From contig CAYWJT010000001.1 of assembly GCA_964458655.1 (NCBI GenBank), positions 1 through 64,000 on the forward strand: a DNA stretch of 64,000 bases, written 5' to 3'. Shown here in pieces: positions 49,461-61,195 of this stretch. The notes below the pieces were generated by a model that was given only the letters and a program-made list of their open reading frames with translations, was not told the DNA's origin and ran no database searches. The translations under genes and the position numbers were made by a program. This DNA comes from CAYWJT01 sp964458655. Its GTDB lineage: Bacteria > Acidobacteriota > Aminicenantia > Aminicenantales > Saccharicenantaceae. Numbering within the stretch: the stretch's first letter is position 1; every line of letters starts with the position of its first letter.

Positions 49461-49743
49461 GTCCGAAGGAGGGATGACCGCATCTATGGTTAACGGCAGC
49501 CCGTTATGTTTTCGTCCGGCGACCGCGTCTCGCGCGGTCTCCAATGAATGATACGAAAACGACGGCGGAAATGTTGCCGGCGGAAGCTTATTCAGGTTTC
49601 GAGAGTGATCGGGGCGCAGCGGCCGGCGCTCCTCGGGCAAGGCCCGGCCGCGGATGGAACCGCTCGGGCGCAAATGCAAGTTATTGATAATAAAAAAGAA
49701 AAGTGACAAGCAGGGGATTTTTCAGGGGGATTTCAATCAGGAC
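49431..49743 (-). ncRNA. Candidate non-coding RNA of about 310 nt
   Basis: On the minus strand a good promoter (49778-49750) and a strong intrinsic terminator (49460-49431) define a transcript with no convincing ORF. The one long frame through it continues past the terminator and has no ribosome site. The predicted RNA has an AU-rich 5' third. It then has stable stems: GCGGCCGG/CCGGCCGC over about 49616-49653 and GACCGCG/CGCGGTC at about 49520-49540. It does not look like 6S RNA, tmRNA, RNase P or SRP RNA to me. Confidence 0.4.
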
Positions 49744-49749
49744 TTATTT

Positions 49750-49778
49750 ATATTACCACAAAACAAAAGATAAATCAA
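49750..49778 (-). promoter_or_regulatory. Sigma-70 promoter of the candidate ncRNA
   Basis: On the minus strand TTGATT (49778-49773), exactly 17 bases, TAATAT (49755-49750), in a strongly AT-rich stretch (49681-49800) within otherwise GC-rich DNA. Confidence 0.5.
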
Positions 49779-49964
49779 CAATTTTCTTGGATTTTCCGCG
49801 AAATTCATTCCACGGGACTTTTAGGCCGGTTTTTTGACGCAGTTTTCGGGCCAAGCCGCGTGTTTGCGGCAGAAAGCAGGCCTTTTACGCTTACCTTGAA
49901 GCCGGAAATGTGCTATTTTCAGGCCGGAAGACCCGATGGACCCCGTTCAAACCGGAGGGAAAGC

Positions 49965-51371
49965 ATGGAAAAAGAGGCTTTCAGGCGCTTTGGGCATGAA
50001 ATAATCGACTGGCTGGCCGATTATCTGGAAAACACAGAGCGATACCGGATCGTGCCCGACCTCAAGCCGGGCGAGATCAAAACCAAGCTGCCGGCCGCGC
50101 CGCCCGCGGCCGGCGAACCCACGGAAGACGTGCTCCGGGATTTCCAAGAGATCATACTGCCGGGCGTCACTCACTGGCAGCACCCCGGCTGGTTCGCCTA
50201 TTTCCCGGCCAACAACAGCCCAGCCTCCGTGCTCGGCGAGCTGCTGGCGGCCGGCCTCGGGGTCCAGGGCATGGTGTGGCAGACTTCGCCCGCGGCCGAA
50301 GAGCTCGAGGTCGTCGTCCTCGACTGGCTGAAGGCGATGCTCGGGCTGCCCGAAAGCATGGCCGGCGTCATCCAGGACACGGCCTCGACCGCGACCCTGT
50401 GCGCCCTGCTGAGCGCCCGGGAAAAGGCCACTTCCTTCAGGTCGAACGAGGAAGGCGTTGCGGCCGGCCTGACCGTGTATGCTTCGGAAGAGGCCCATTC
50501 GAGCGTCGAGAAAGGCGTCAAGATCGCGGGGCTTGGCCGCCGCAGCCTGCGCAAAGTCCCGGTCGACAAGCGTTACGCGCTCCTGCCGGACGAGCTTGAA
50601 AAGAGCATCCTGGCCGACCTCGAGGCCGGCCTCAAGCCCGCCTGTGTCGTGGCCACCGTGGGCACGACGTCATCGGGCGCGGTCGACCCGCTCAGGGAGA
50701 TCGGCCGGGTCTGCCGCAAGCACGGCGTCTGGCTGCACGTCGACGCGGCCTACGGCGGCACGGCCGCGGTGCTCGCCGAGAAGCGCTGGATATTGGACGG
50801 AATCGAGCTCGCCGATTCGTTCGTCTTCAACCCGCACAAGTGGATGCTGACCAACTTCGACTGCTCGGCCTATTTCGTGCGGGACCCGGAAGCGCTGGTC
50901 AGGACGTTCGAGATACATCCGGAATACCTCAAGACGGGCGTCGACTCCCAGGTGCGCAATTTCCGGGACTGGGGCATCCAGCTCGGCCGGCGCTTCCGCG
51001 CCCTGAAGCTCTGGTTCGTGCTGCGCGACTACGGCGTCTCCGGCATCCAGGCCATGGTCCGGGAGCATGTAAGGCTGGCCGGCCTGTTCCAGGAATGGGT
51101 GGAAGCCGACCCGCGGTTCGAGCTAATGGCGCCGGTGGACCTGAGCCTGGTCTGCTTCCGTCTTAACGACGGCCGGAGCGACGAGGAATTGAACGTCCTC
51201 AACAGGGCCCTGCTCCAGGACATCAACGCCTCGGGCCGCGTTTTCCTGACGCACACGGCCCTGCGCGGACGATTCACGCTGCGCTTCGTGGTCGGGCAGA
51301 GGACCACGACGGAAAAGCACGTAAGCGAAGCCTGGCGGCTGATCAGGCAGGCGGCCGACAGGCTCGTTTGA
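49965..51371 (+). CDS. PLP-dependent aromatic-L-amino-acid decarboxylase
   Basis: 468 aa, group II decarboxylase of the DDC/TDC type. N-terminal signature THWQHPGWFAYFPANNSPAS. AHSSVEK contains the ring-stacking His. HVDAAYGG and NPHKWMLTNFDCSA follow, with Schiff-base Lys292. The catalytic-loop Tyr is kept (IHPEYLKTG), which favours amine formation over the aldehyde-synthase variants. LGRRFRALKLWFVLRDYG is also typical. It should convert tryptophan, tyrosine, phenylalanine or DOPA to the amine. It stands alone; the divergent neighbour on the left is non-coding and the gene on the right converges. ATG 49965 follows GGAGGG; the longer frame from 49860 has no site. Confidence 0.9.
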   Translation: MEKEAFRRFGHEIIDWLADYLENTERYRIVPDLKPGEIKTKLPAAPPAAGEPTEDVLRDFQEIILPGVTHWQHPGWFAYFPANNSPASVLGELLAAGLGVQGMVWQTSPAAEELEVVVLDWLKAMLGLPESMAGVIQDTASTATLCALLSAREKATSFRSNEEGVAAGLTVYASEEAHSSVEKGVKIAGLGRRSLRKVPVDKRYALLPDELEKSILADLEAGLKPACVVATVGTTSSGAVDPLREIGRVCRKHGVWLHVDAAYGGTAAVLAEKRWILDGIELADSFVFNPHKWMLTNFDCSAYFVRDPEALVRTFEIHPEYLKTGVDSQVRNFRDWGIQLGRRFRALKLWFVLRDYGVSGIQAMVREHVRLAGLFQEWVEADPRFELMAPVDLSLVCFRLNDGRSDEELNVLNRALLQDINASGRVFLTHTALRGRFTLRFVVGQRTTTEKHVSEAWRLIRQAADRLV

Positions 51372-51383
51372 GGACGGCCCGGC

Positions 51384-53432
51384 CTATTGCCGGTTGAGGC
51401 TCCATCTGTAGACGCCATCCGGGTCGGCCAACCGGAAGTAAAGGCCCCAGCCGCCCGAGCCCTGGAGCACCTTGACCAGGACCTTGTTCCAGCCCTTCTT
51501 GAGCCTGACTTCGAAGCCGTCCTGGTCGGGATAGGCGCCGCGGTAGGCGGGATTGGTGTGGACGAGCTCGTCGTTGACCCAGACCCTCACTCCGTCGTCG
51601 CTCCCGAGCAGGCAGCGCGCCGTTCCGTCCTCCGGCGACTGGACGTAAGCCAGGCAGTAGACGACGGCCTGCTCGTTGGGCGTGACGAGCCGGTCGAGCC
51701 GCAGGAAGCCGTCGTCGTCGGCCTTGACGGAGCGCCAGCCGACCTCGGCCTCGTTCGCTCCCTTGAACTTTTTCTTCAGGTCCGTGTCCGATTCCGGCGG
51801 ATAGGCTGTGTAGAGGTCCTTCATGTCGGCCGCCGGGAAAGGCCCGATCAGGTTCCAGGCCTTGACGAAACGCCGGGCCGAAGGCGCGAGCGCGTAACCG
51901 ACGAACTTGAGCTCCAGACCGGAAGCCCGGGCGTCCTTTCCGGCCGCCTGGAAAACGAGCTGGTTAGGCCCTGATGCGAGCAGGACATCCTTGAGGCTGA
52001 CGACGGCTATATGGCTTTCCTTGTCGTAGCCTTCGAAGGTCCCCAGGACCTCGTAGGTTCTCTCCCCGCCGGCCGCGGCTTCGTCCGGGGCGGGCGCATG
52101 GCGTTCCCGGAGTATATGGAAGTTGCCGGAGTTGGGCGATTTGAGGAGGTAGAGGTTTACCGAGTAGAGGTCGCGCGCCTCGGCGGGGAAGTCCAGTGTC
52201 AGCCTTGTCCCTTCGGCGGCCCCTTCGCTGCTCAGCACGGGATAACGTCTGGCGTCGGCGCCGTAATAGGGCAGGAGCGAATGGTTAAGGCGCAGGCCGC
52301 GGAACGAGCATTCGGCGGCCCTGTCCCTGTATACGACTCCGTCCGCGGACTCTTCGGCAAGGCGCCAGTCCGGGAAGACGAAGCCCTCGGGCGCTTCCAT
52401 GGCGAAGGGCAAACGCCTGTCGGCGGCCGGGAATTTCGGGAAGGGGGCGTGCGGCTCGGTCTGGTACCAGAAGGCGACGGACGAAAGGTAGTCCGAACGG
52501 TCGTTGGCGTGGCCGTGCTCGATGGTCACGCGCAGGGATTTCTTGAAGGCGACCGGGTCGGGGACGTGGAAGCGGTAGACGGAAGCCTTGGAGCCCACCT
52601 GGAAATCCTCCTCCTGCAGCGGGCAGCCGTAGAAGAGATTGGAGGACTGGCGCATGCCCCAGGCGTCGCTGAAATAGTCCTCGCTGCCCGTGCCGTGGAG
52701 AGAGGGCGCCTCCTCGCCGTCGACGTAGATCATGTCGTCGCCTTCGCCCCACCAGCCCATCGTTCTCTGGAGCACGCTGAAAACGCAGCCGACGTAATGG
52801 CCCGAGCCCCTGGCGTCGAGGATGACGTAATTGCGGGCGTCGGTCACCGGGAAGGCCTGGTTGTACTGGGCGTGGAAGTAGGGCGCTTCGGGGCTGAGGT
52901 CCTCGAGCTCGCGGTAGTCGATGTAATAGTAGAAAGCGTCGACGGCGCGGCTGCCTTCATTGGTGACCGTGACCAGGCAGGACCAGCGGAAGGGCATGTA
53001 CCAGTAACAGTTCCTGGCCCGCCCCTCGGAGGAGACGGCGACCGGCAGGCTGCTCACATCGCGGTTGAGGCCGTGTCCGACGCCGAAGAAATCGCCGAGC
53101 GGGGCCTCGACCGAGGGCGTGTCCTCTCCGTCCCAGTAGACGCGCAGGACGAGCTTGCGGCCGTAGAAGGCCTCCGCCGCGACCGTGACCCAGATGTGGT
53201 GGATGGCGGCCGGGCCGTTGAGCTCGGCCAGGACGGCCGTCTTGCCGGGCTCGATCCGGAGCGCGTCGCGGTTGCCGCCGCTCCGGTCGAAGGAAGAGAC
53301 CCGCTTGCTCCGATAGCTCTGTTTGCCGGCCAGTTTCTCGAGCAGGTCCTGGGCCCGGAGCGCGGCGGCCGGGAGCAGGACCGCGGCCGCGAGCGCGGCG
53401 GCCAAAAAACAGCGGCCCGGGCGGCGGGTCAT
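51384..53432 (-). CDS. GH172 (DUF2961) exported glycosidase
   Basis: 682 aa. Signal peptide 1-27 (FLAAALAAAVLLPAAALRA). The DUF2961/GH172 double jelly roll starts SSFDRSGGNRDALRIEPGKT and includes GDDMIYVDGEEAPSLHGTGSEDYFSDAWG. GTGSEDYF carries a catalytic Glu of the family. GH172 enzymes act on alpha-D-fructofuranosides, difructose dianhydride or D-arabinofuranosides. A C-terminal beta-sandwich covers about 545-680 (AWNLIGPFPAADMK; LLGSDDGVRVWVNDELVHTN), a PA14/sugar-binding-like domain. Its ATG overlaps the ilvE stop as ATGA, and no ribosome site is visible, so translation is probably coupled. The longer frame to 54008 is antisense-free but lies inside ilvE and is rejected. Confidence 0.85.
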   Translation of the reverse strand: MTRRPGRCFLAAALAAAVLLPAAALRAQDLLEKLAGKQSYRSKRVSSFDRSGGNRDALRIEPGKTAVLAELNGPAAIHHIWVTVAAEAFYGRKLVLRVYWDGEDTPSVEAPLGDFFGVGHGLNRDVSSLPVAVSSEGRARNCYWYMPFRWSCLVTVTNEGSRAVDAFYYYIDYRELEDLSPEAPYFHAQYNQAFPVTDARNYVILDARGSGHYVGCVFSVLQRTMGWWGEGDDMIYVDGEEAPSLHGTGSEDYFSDAWGMRQSSNLFYGCPLQEEDFQVGSKASVYRFHVPDPVAFKKSLRVTIEHGHANDRSDYLSSVAFWYQTEPHAPFPKFPAADRRLPFAMEAPEGFVFPDWRLAEESADGVVYRDRAAECSFRGLRLNHSLLPYYGADARRYPVLSSEGAAEGTRLTLDFPAEARDLYSVNLYLLKSPNSGNFHILRERHAPAPDEAAAGGERTYEVLGTFEGYDKESHIAVVSLKDVLLASGPNQLVFQAAGKDARASGLELKFVGYALAPSARRFVKAWNLIGPFPAADMKDLYTAYPPESDTDLKKKFKGANEAEVGWRSVKADDDGFLRLDRLVTPNEQAVVYCLAYVQSPEDGTARCLLGSDDGVRVWVNDELVHTNPAYRGAYPDQDGFEVRLKKGWNKVLVKVLQGSGGWGLYFRLADPDGVYRWSLNRQ

Positions 53433-54394
53433 CGTTTGACGTAGGTCAGCCATTTCTCGTACTTGGGGTCCTTTCCGGCGACGATATCGCGGTAGGCCCG
53501 GCTGAGCTCGAGCGTCACCGGCCCGGGCACGCCGGCGCCCAGAGTGACCGCCTCCAGGCTCTGGCCGCGGATGGAGCCGTCGGTGACCTTGACGATGGGC
53601 GTGACCTCGACGGCCGTGCCGGAGAAAAAGGCCTCGTCCGCCGTCAGGAAGTCCTCCTTGCTGATGCGCCCGATCTCGACCCGGTAGCCGCGGTCCCGGG
53701 CGATCTCTATCAGGCTCGTCCTGGTTATGCCTTCCAGGATGGATTCCTCGCCGCTGTTGGTGCGCAGGGTCTTGCCCTTGACGATGAAGATGTTCTCGCC
53801 CGGGCCTTCGGCCACCCGGCCTTCGAAATTGAGGAAGACCGCCTCGTCGGCGCCGTGCTCGCGGGCCTCGAGGCCGGAGATGGTCGACTGTATGTACAGG
53901 CCGCCGAGCTTGGCGCCCATGTGGAACTGGGTGTGGTGGACGCGCCTCCAGGGCACGATGTAGACGTGGGCGCCCCGGCCGGCGCTCTCGCCGAGATAGG
54001 CGCCCCATTCCCAGACCGCGATGAGCAGCTCGACCGGCGAGGCCTTGGGGATGAGCCCGAGGTTGCCGTAGGAATAGAAAAGCAGCGGCCTGATGTAGCA
54101 GGCCTGGACGCCGTTCTCGAGGATGGTTTCCCTGATGAACCGGGCTATCTCCTCCTTGCCGAAGGGCGGCTTCATCTTCACCGAGGAGGCCGAGAACATG
54201 AGGCGGTCGACGTGCTCCTGAAGCCTGAAGACCGCCGGGCCCTTTTTGGTGGCGTAGGCCCTGATGCCCTCGAAAACGGACGTCCCGTAGTGCAGGGCGT
54301 GGGTCGCAGGATGCAGGGCGGCGGCGTTCCAGCCGTAGAATTTGCCCATGTACCAGTATTTTTTGGCGCCCGGGAAATTAGTGTTGGGGAACAT
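53429..54394 (-). CDS. ilvE: Branched-chain amino acid aminotransferase
   Basis: 321 aa fold-type IV PLP aminotransferase. It interconverts Val/Leu/Ile and their 2-oxo acids with glutamate. Motifs are HYGTSVFEGIRAY, RLQEHVDRL, IRPLLFYSYG and AKLGGLYIQS with PLP Lys162. EAVFLNFEGRVAEGPGENIF and LTADEAFFSGTAVEVTPI follow. Length is normal. ATG 54394 follows AAAGGAG. Its stop overlaps the start of the GH172 gene. The two have no obvious metabolic link, so the overlap may only reflect co-transcription. Confidence 0.92.
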   Translation of the reverse strand: MFPNTNFPGAKKYWYMGKFYGWNAAALHPATHALHYGTSVFEGIRAYATKKGPAVFRLQEHVDRLMFSASSVKMKPPFGKEEIARFIRETILENGVQACYIRPLLFYSYGNLGLIPKASPVELLIAVWEWGAYLGESAGRGAHVYIVPWRRVHHTQFHMGAKLGGLYIQSTISGLEAREHGADEAVFLNFEGRVAEGPGENIFIVKGKTLRTNSGEESILEGITRTSLIEIARDRGYRVEIGRISKEDFLTADEAFFSGTAVEVTPIVKVTDGSIRGQSLEAVTLGAGVPGPVTLELSRAYRDIVAGKDPKYEKWLTYVKR

Positions 54395-54625
54395 GGATCG
54401 GCTCCTTTCCTGATGACTTGCGGGTTGGATAAAACTGATATGAAAAAGACACGGCGGGGCGCAGACCATCCCTTGCGGATTCCGGTCGGCCCTGCCAGCG
54501 CCGTTTGATGAAGATACGACCTCTTACTTAAGTTTCTATCCGGTCGAAACGGCTCGTAGGTTTAGAAATTAAATTATCACAATCCGGCCGCGGCAAGCAA
54601 GCGCAAATATGCTCGACGACGGGCC

Positions 54626-57691
<3,066 letters not shown>

Positions 57692-57722
57692 CGTCGTCTC
57701 CTCCAGCCGTGAGTCGTTTCTC

Positions 57723-58973
57723 TCACCTGGCTTTGGTCGGGGCGGCCTTGGCCGGGCCCTTCTGGCCGGCGCCGGCCTGCCCCGCGGTCAGCCTGTCCGG
57801 CAGTATGATGCCCATGCCGTCCTGGAGCAGGTGCTGTCCGAGGACGACGACATAGCCCGATATGTCCGCCGGCTCCAGGACCTCGGCCTTCTCCCCCTCC
57901 ACGATGCCCACCGTGACGGGCTTGAAAGCGGCCTTTTTCTCGTTGATGTCCGCTACGAAAACGCCCTGGAGGTTGTTCCTCTGGACGAGGGCGCTGAACG
58001 GAACCAACTTCGACCTTTCGCGCCGGGCGAACTCGATGGCTGCGTTCACGAACATGCCGGGCTTGAGCAAAGCCTCCTCGTTGTCGATGTCGATCTCGAC
58101 CCGGGCCTGCCGGGAAGTTTCCTTGAGGAGAGGAGCGACCCTGGTGACCCGGCCGTGAAAGAGTTTGCCTGGGAAGACGCTGCTCGTCACCTGGACTTCC
58201 TGCTCGGGCTTGATGCGGAAATATTCCTTGTCCGTGGCGTGAATGACCGCGGTGATGGGCTGGAGTTCGATGACGGATATGATGGGCGTGTTGGGAGAGA
58301 GCAGGGCTCCCTCGTCCACGAAGCGCTCGCCGACATGACGGACGTTGCCGCCCTTATCCCAGGTGGCCGCTATCCTGGTGTAGGAGAGACGGACCCGGGC
58401 GGCCTCGAGGGCGGCTTCCTTGTTGGAGACCTGGGCCGCCGCGACCTTGTAGCGCGATTCCTGGGCGCTGTACTGCGCCCGCGAGGAATCCAGCTGGGCG
58501 TCGGACATGATGCCTTTCTGGTGCAGGCTCTGGGCCCGCTCGAACTCCTTCTTGGAGAGCTCCACCGAGCTCTTGGCCTCTTCCAGGTTGGCCCGGGCCA
58601 CGTTGAGGTCGGCCTCGGCCTGGATGACCTGCTGCTGGTATTCCTCGTCCTCGAGCTGGGCCACGAGCTGGCCGTTGCGCAGGCTGTCGCCGATGTCGAC
58701 GTAGAGCTTCTTCAGCTTGCCGGACACCTTCGGCGCGATGACGAACTGGGACTTGGGGATGAGCGTCCCGGAGAACAGCCCCAGGTCCCTGATCAGGCCT
58801 TCTTCGACGGGCGCCACTTCCACGGCCACCGTTCCGGCCCTCTGGCCGGACTGCTGGCTTTTTCCGGTCACAGTCCCGACGACCTTCCAAGCGACCGCGG
58901 CCAGCACGACGACCGACACCGCCAGCAAGACCTTGTTCTTTCCGCTGAGCTCGTTGAACTTCTTGATCCTCAT
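57723..58973 (-). CDS. RND efflux periplasmic adaptor (membrane fusion protein)
   Basis: 416 aa. An N-terminal anchor (VLLAVSVVVLAAVAWKVV, about 16-33). Split lipoyl domain (PKVSGKLKKLYVDIGDSLRNGQ) around an alpha-helical hairpin at about 105-200 rich in Ala/Glu/Gln. Beta-barrel domain from about 235, and a membrane-proximal domain ending in a Lys/Ala/Gly-rich tail. It links the permease at 54626 to the TolC-like channel at 59002. Substrate range unknown. Confidence 0.92.
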   Translation of the reverse strand: MRIKKFNELSGKNKVLLAVSVVVLAAVAWKVVGTVTGKSQQSGQRAGTVAVEVAPVEEGLIRDLGLFSGTLIPKSQFVIAPKVSGKLKKLYVDIGDSLRNGQLVAQLEDEEYQQQVIQAEADLNVARANLEEAKSSVELSKKEFERAQSLHQKGIMSDAQLDSSRAQYSAQESRYKVAAAQVSNKEAALEAARVRLSYTRIAATWDKGGNVRHVGERFVDEGALLSPNTPIISVIELQPITAVIHATDKEYFRIKPEQEVQVTSSVFPGKLFHGRVTRVAPLLKETSRQARVEIDIDNEEALLKPGMFVNAAIEFARRERSKLVPFSALVQRNNLQGVFVADINEKKAAFKPVTVGIVEGEKAEVLEPADISGYVVVLGQHLLQDGMGIILPDRLTAGQAGAGQKGPAKAAPTKAR

Positions 58974-59001
58974 TTTTCCACGCTCTCTTCCGGTAATCGG
59001 C

Positions 59002-60609
59002 CTAATCCTCGACGATTACCTTGACGTTTTGACGCTCCCGGCCGACGCCCAGCACTTTGTCCAGGTTGGCCAGGGAGACTTTATAGTCGATGAGGGCTTT
59101 GATCTCCAGGGTCTGGGCGTTGGCCAGGTCCCGCTGGTACTGGAGGACGAGGTAATTGGTGCTCATGCCGACCTTGAACTTCTCGAGCTCGGCCTCGAGC
59201 TTCTTCTGGGCCAGCTCGCGCGCGGCCCGGTAGGCTTGGGTCCTCTGGTAGTTCGTCTCCACGGCCCGGACGGCGTTGCCGAGCTCGAGCATGAGCTGCT
59301 GCTCCTGGTTCTTGATGCGCAGCTTGGCCTGCTCCAGGCCTATCCGGGCCTGGGTGTAGTAGGCCCGGGAAACCACGTTGCTGACCGGCAGGCTGACCGT
59401 TATCCCCAGGGCCGAGTTCTTGTAGCTGAAATTGAAGGCGTCCTTGAGGGCGTTGGCCCGGCTGCCGGGGATGGTGCCGACGACGATGCCCGAAAGGACG
59501 TTGTTGTCCTGGTAGAGGAGCTTGGTCCCGGATACGCCCGGGCTCCAGTAGGAAAGCTGCAGACGGACGTCGGGCAGGAGCTGGTTGCGGGCGTAGCTCA
59601 TGGTGAACTGACGGTTCTTGAAGTCGACCCGCATGGCCGCCAGGTCGGGCCTGTTGAGCAGGGCCGTTTCCAGGGCCTGGTCGAAGTCCACCTCTTTCTT
59701 TTCGGCCGCGGGCGCGTCGGTGGGGACGATCCTGATGTTCTTGGCGTCCTCCGTCTCGGCGGCCAGGTTGATGACCGTCTTGACCAGCTCCTCGTTGTTC
59801 CTGACCAGGGCCTCGGCCTCGATGATCTCGGCCTGGCGCAGGCTGACCTCGGCCTCGGCCGTGAGCAGCTCTATCGGCGGCAGGGTGCCGGCCTCGATCT
59901 CGGCCCTGTTCTTCTCGAGCAGCTCCTGGGCCAGCTTCAGGGCCTGCCGGCGGACCTTGACGTTCTCGATGCTGTAGACCAGGTTCCAGTAGGCGCTCTC
60001 GACGCTGTAGATCGTGTCCTCGAGCAGCTTGTTGAAGTTCTCCTCGGAGGCGTCCCGGCTGTACTGCGCGACGATGATCTCGCGGCGGCTCGTCTTGAAA
60101 CCGAAGTCCTTGAGCAGGGGCTGGCTGAAGTTGAAGCGCAGGGTGCTGCCAAGCCGTGGATTTATGGTCTGGAAGCTGCGGTTGGTCATGGTCCAGTAGT
60201 TGTAAAGGCTGGCCGTCAGGGAGCCGCCGGTCGGCAGGTTCTGGGCGAACTGGGTGGTGTTGTCCTTCTGGGAGGTGCTCACGACGTCCAGGGCGTCGAG
60301 GCCGGAGTAGGATACGGACTTGGTGTCCTGGTCGTTGTAGCTGAAGGTCAATGTGGGGTAGAACTTCTCGCCGGCCAGCGTGACGGCGGCGTCCATCAGT
60401 TGAGGGGTGAGCTTTTCGGCGGCCAGGCCGAGGTTGTTCCTGAGCGTCTTGACGATGCAGTCGTCAAGGGAAAGCTCCAGCCTTTTCCCCTCAACGGGCG
60501 GCTGCTGCGGTTGCTCCGCCCTTAGAAGCAGAACGGCGAAGCAACCGGTCGCCAGGATCAGGCTCAGGCCGATGAATATCGCTCTCTTTTTCCTGTCTTG
60601 CCTTGCCAT
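59002..60609 (-). CDS. TolC-family outer-membrane efflux channel
   Basis: 535 aa. Signal/anchor at about 9-30 (AIFIGLSLILATGCFAVLLL). Two repeats of the TolC fold, each with long coiled helices: SIENVKVRRQALKLAQELLE with LTAEAEVSLRQAEIIEAEAL, and NAVRAVETNYQRTQAYRAA with QYQRDLANAQTLEIKALIDY. Beta strands such as TFSYNDQDTKSVSYSG form the outer-membrane barrel. It is first in the efflux operon. ATG 60609 (GGAGA) is preferred over the longer frame to 60669. Confidence 0.92.
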   Translation of the reverse strand: MARQDRKKRAIFIGLSLILATGCFAVLLLRAEQPQQPPVEGKRLELSLDDCIVKTLRNNLGLAAEKLTPQLMDAAVTLAGEKFYPTLTFSYNDQDTKSVSYSGLDALDVVSTSQKDNTTQFAQNLPTGGSLTASLYNYWTMTNRSFQTINPRLGSTLRFNFSQPLLKDFGFKTSRREIIVAQYSRDASEENFNKLLEDTIYSVESAYWNLVYSIENVKVRRQALKLAQELLEKNRAEIEAGTLPPIELLTAEAEVSLRQAEIIEAEALVRNNEELVKTVINLAAETEDAKNIRIVPTDAPAAEKKEVDFDQALETALLNRPDLAAMRVDFKNRQFTMSYARNQLLPDVRLQLSYWSPGVSGTKLLYQDNNVLSGIVVGTIPGSRANALKDAFNFSYKNSALGITVSLPVSNVVSRAYYTQARIGLEQAKLRIKNQEQQLMLELGNAVRAVETNYQRTQAYRAARELAQKKLEAELEKFKVGMSTNYLVLQYQRDLANAQTLEIKALIDYKVSLANLDKVLGVGRERQNVKVIVED

Positions 60610-60735
60610 GCTGTTTCTCCAATTATCGTCTTGCCCGCCCGTCGCGGCCGAAACCGACGCGGGGTTCAAGACATAAAAATCCTCATCTTTTTGACGAATC
60701 CGGACGCTTTTTCTTCCTGCCGACCTATCTTATTT

Positions 60736-60741
60736 ATTATA
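60736..60741 (-). promoter_or_regulatory. Possible -10 element of the efflux operon
   Basis: TATAAT on the minus strand, about 125 bases before the TolC-like start, in an AT-rich pocket; the -35 match is poor. The 309-base gap 60610-60918 holds nothing else recognisable. Confidence 0.35.
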
Positions 60742-60918
60742 AGCACATTAGAGCTGCGCGCGAACGGCTCCCGCCTGCCGGAGAACGGTCACAAGGCGCC
60801 TCGTCCGGATATTGCTCTGCGCGTCGTCATGAAGGGCCGGCGGATCAGCGCCCGGTCCGGAGAATCAGTCCCCGACCGGTGCATTCTACGAGGGCGCTTG
60901 AAGTCGGCCTCGTTCGTT

Positions 60919-61119
60919 TCAGGCGTCTTTCCAGGTCTCGAGGAACTTCCTCAGGGACCGGTCGTAAGTCCTCTCCACTTTATCGGGGAAGAGGCAGGCC
61001 GGCAGCTCACGCTGGCTCCAGTGATAGGCCAGACATTCGCAGCAGAGGCCTTTCCGGCTGCACGGCTCCCAGGTGCAGTTGCAGCGGCCCAGGTTCTGTC
61101 GGCTCTTGCATTCGGTCAT
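60919..61119 (-). CDS. DUF6485-like small cysteine-rich protein
   Basis: 66 aa. Six to seven cysteines in TECKSRQNLGRCNCTWEPC and KGLCCECLAYHW, then ELPACLFPDKVERTYDRSLRKF. This pattern (NLxRCNCT, PCSRKGxCCEC, YH, LPACxFP, TYDRS) is that of the DUF6485 family found in anaerobes. The cysteines probably hold a metal or iron-sulfur centre. No function is established. The start at 61119 has a GGAG site at 9 bases; a GTG at 61149 is an alternative. It lies downstream of the GH47 gene on the same strand, possibly unrelated. Confidence 0.75.
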   Translation of the reverse strand: MTECKSRQNLGRCNCTWEPCSRKGLCCECLAYHWSQRELPACLFPDKVERTYDRSLRKFLETWKDA

Positions 61120-61195
61120 TTCCTTCAGCTCCGTTCGAGGCTCAGCCACAATTTTACCATGTCCGCGCGAGCCTGTCTGTCCCGCGGCCGACGGC

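Noticed and set aside
49681..49693. Fur-box-like near-palindrome TTATTGATAATAA
   Set aside because: It covers only about half of a Fur site and lies within the putative ncRNA rather than over a promoter.
49356..49709. 117-codon minus-strand ORF in the gap before the decarboxylase
   Set aside because: No ribosome site, and the frame reads through a strong terminator with its U-tract. Composition is not protein-like.
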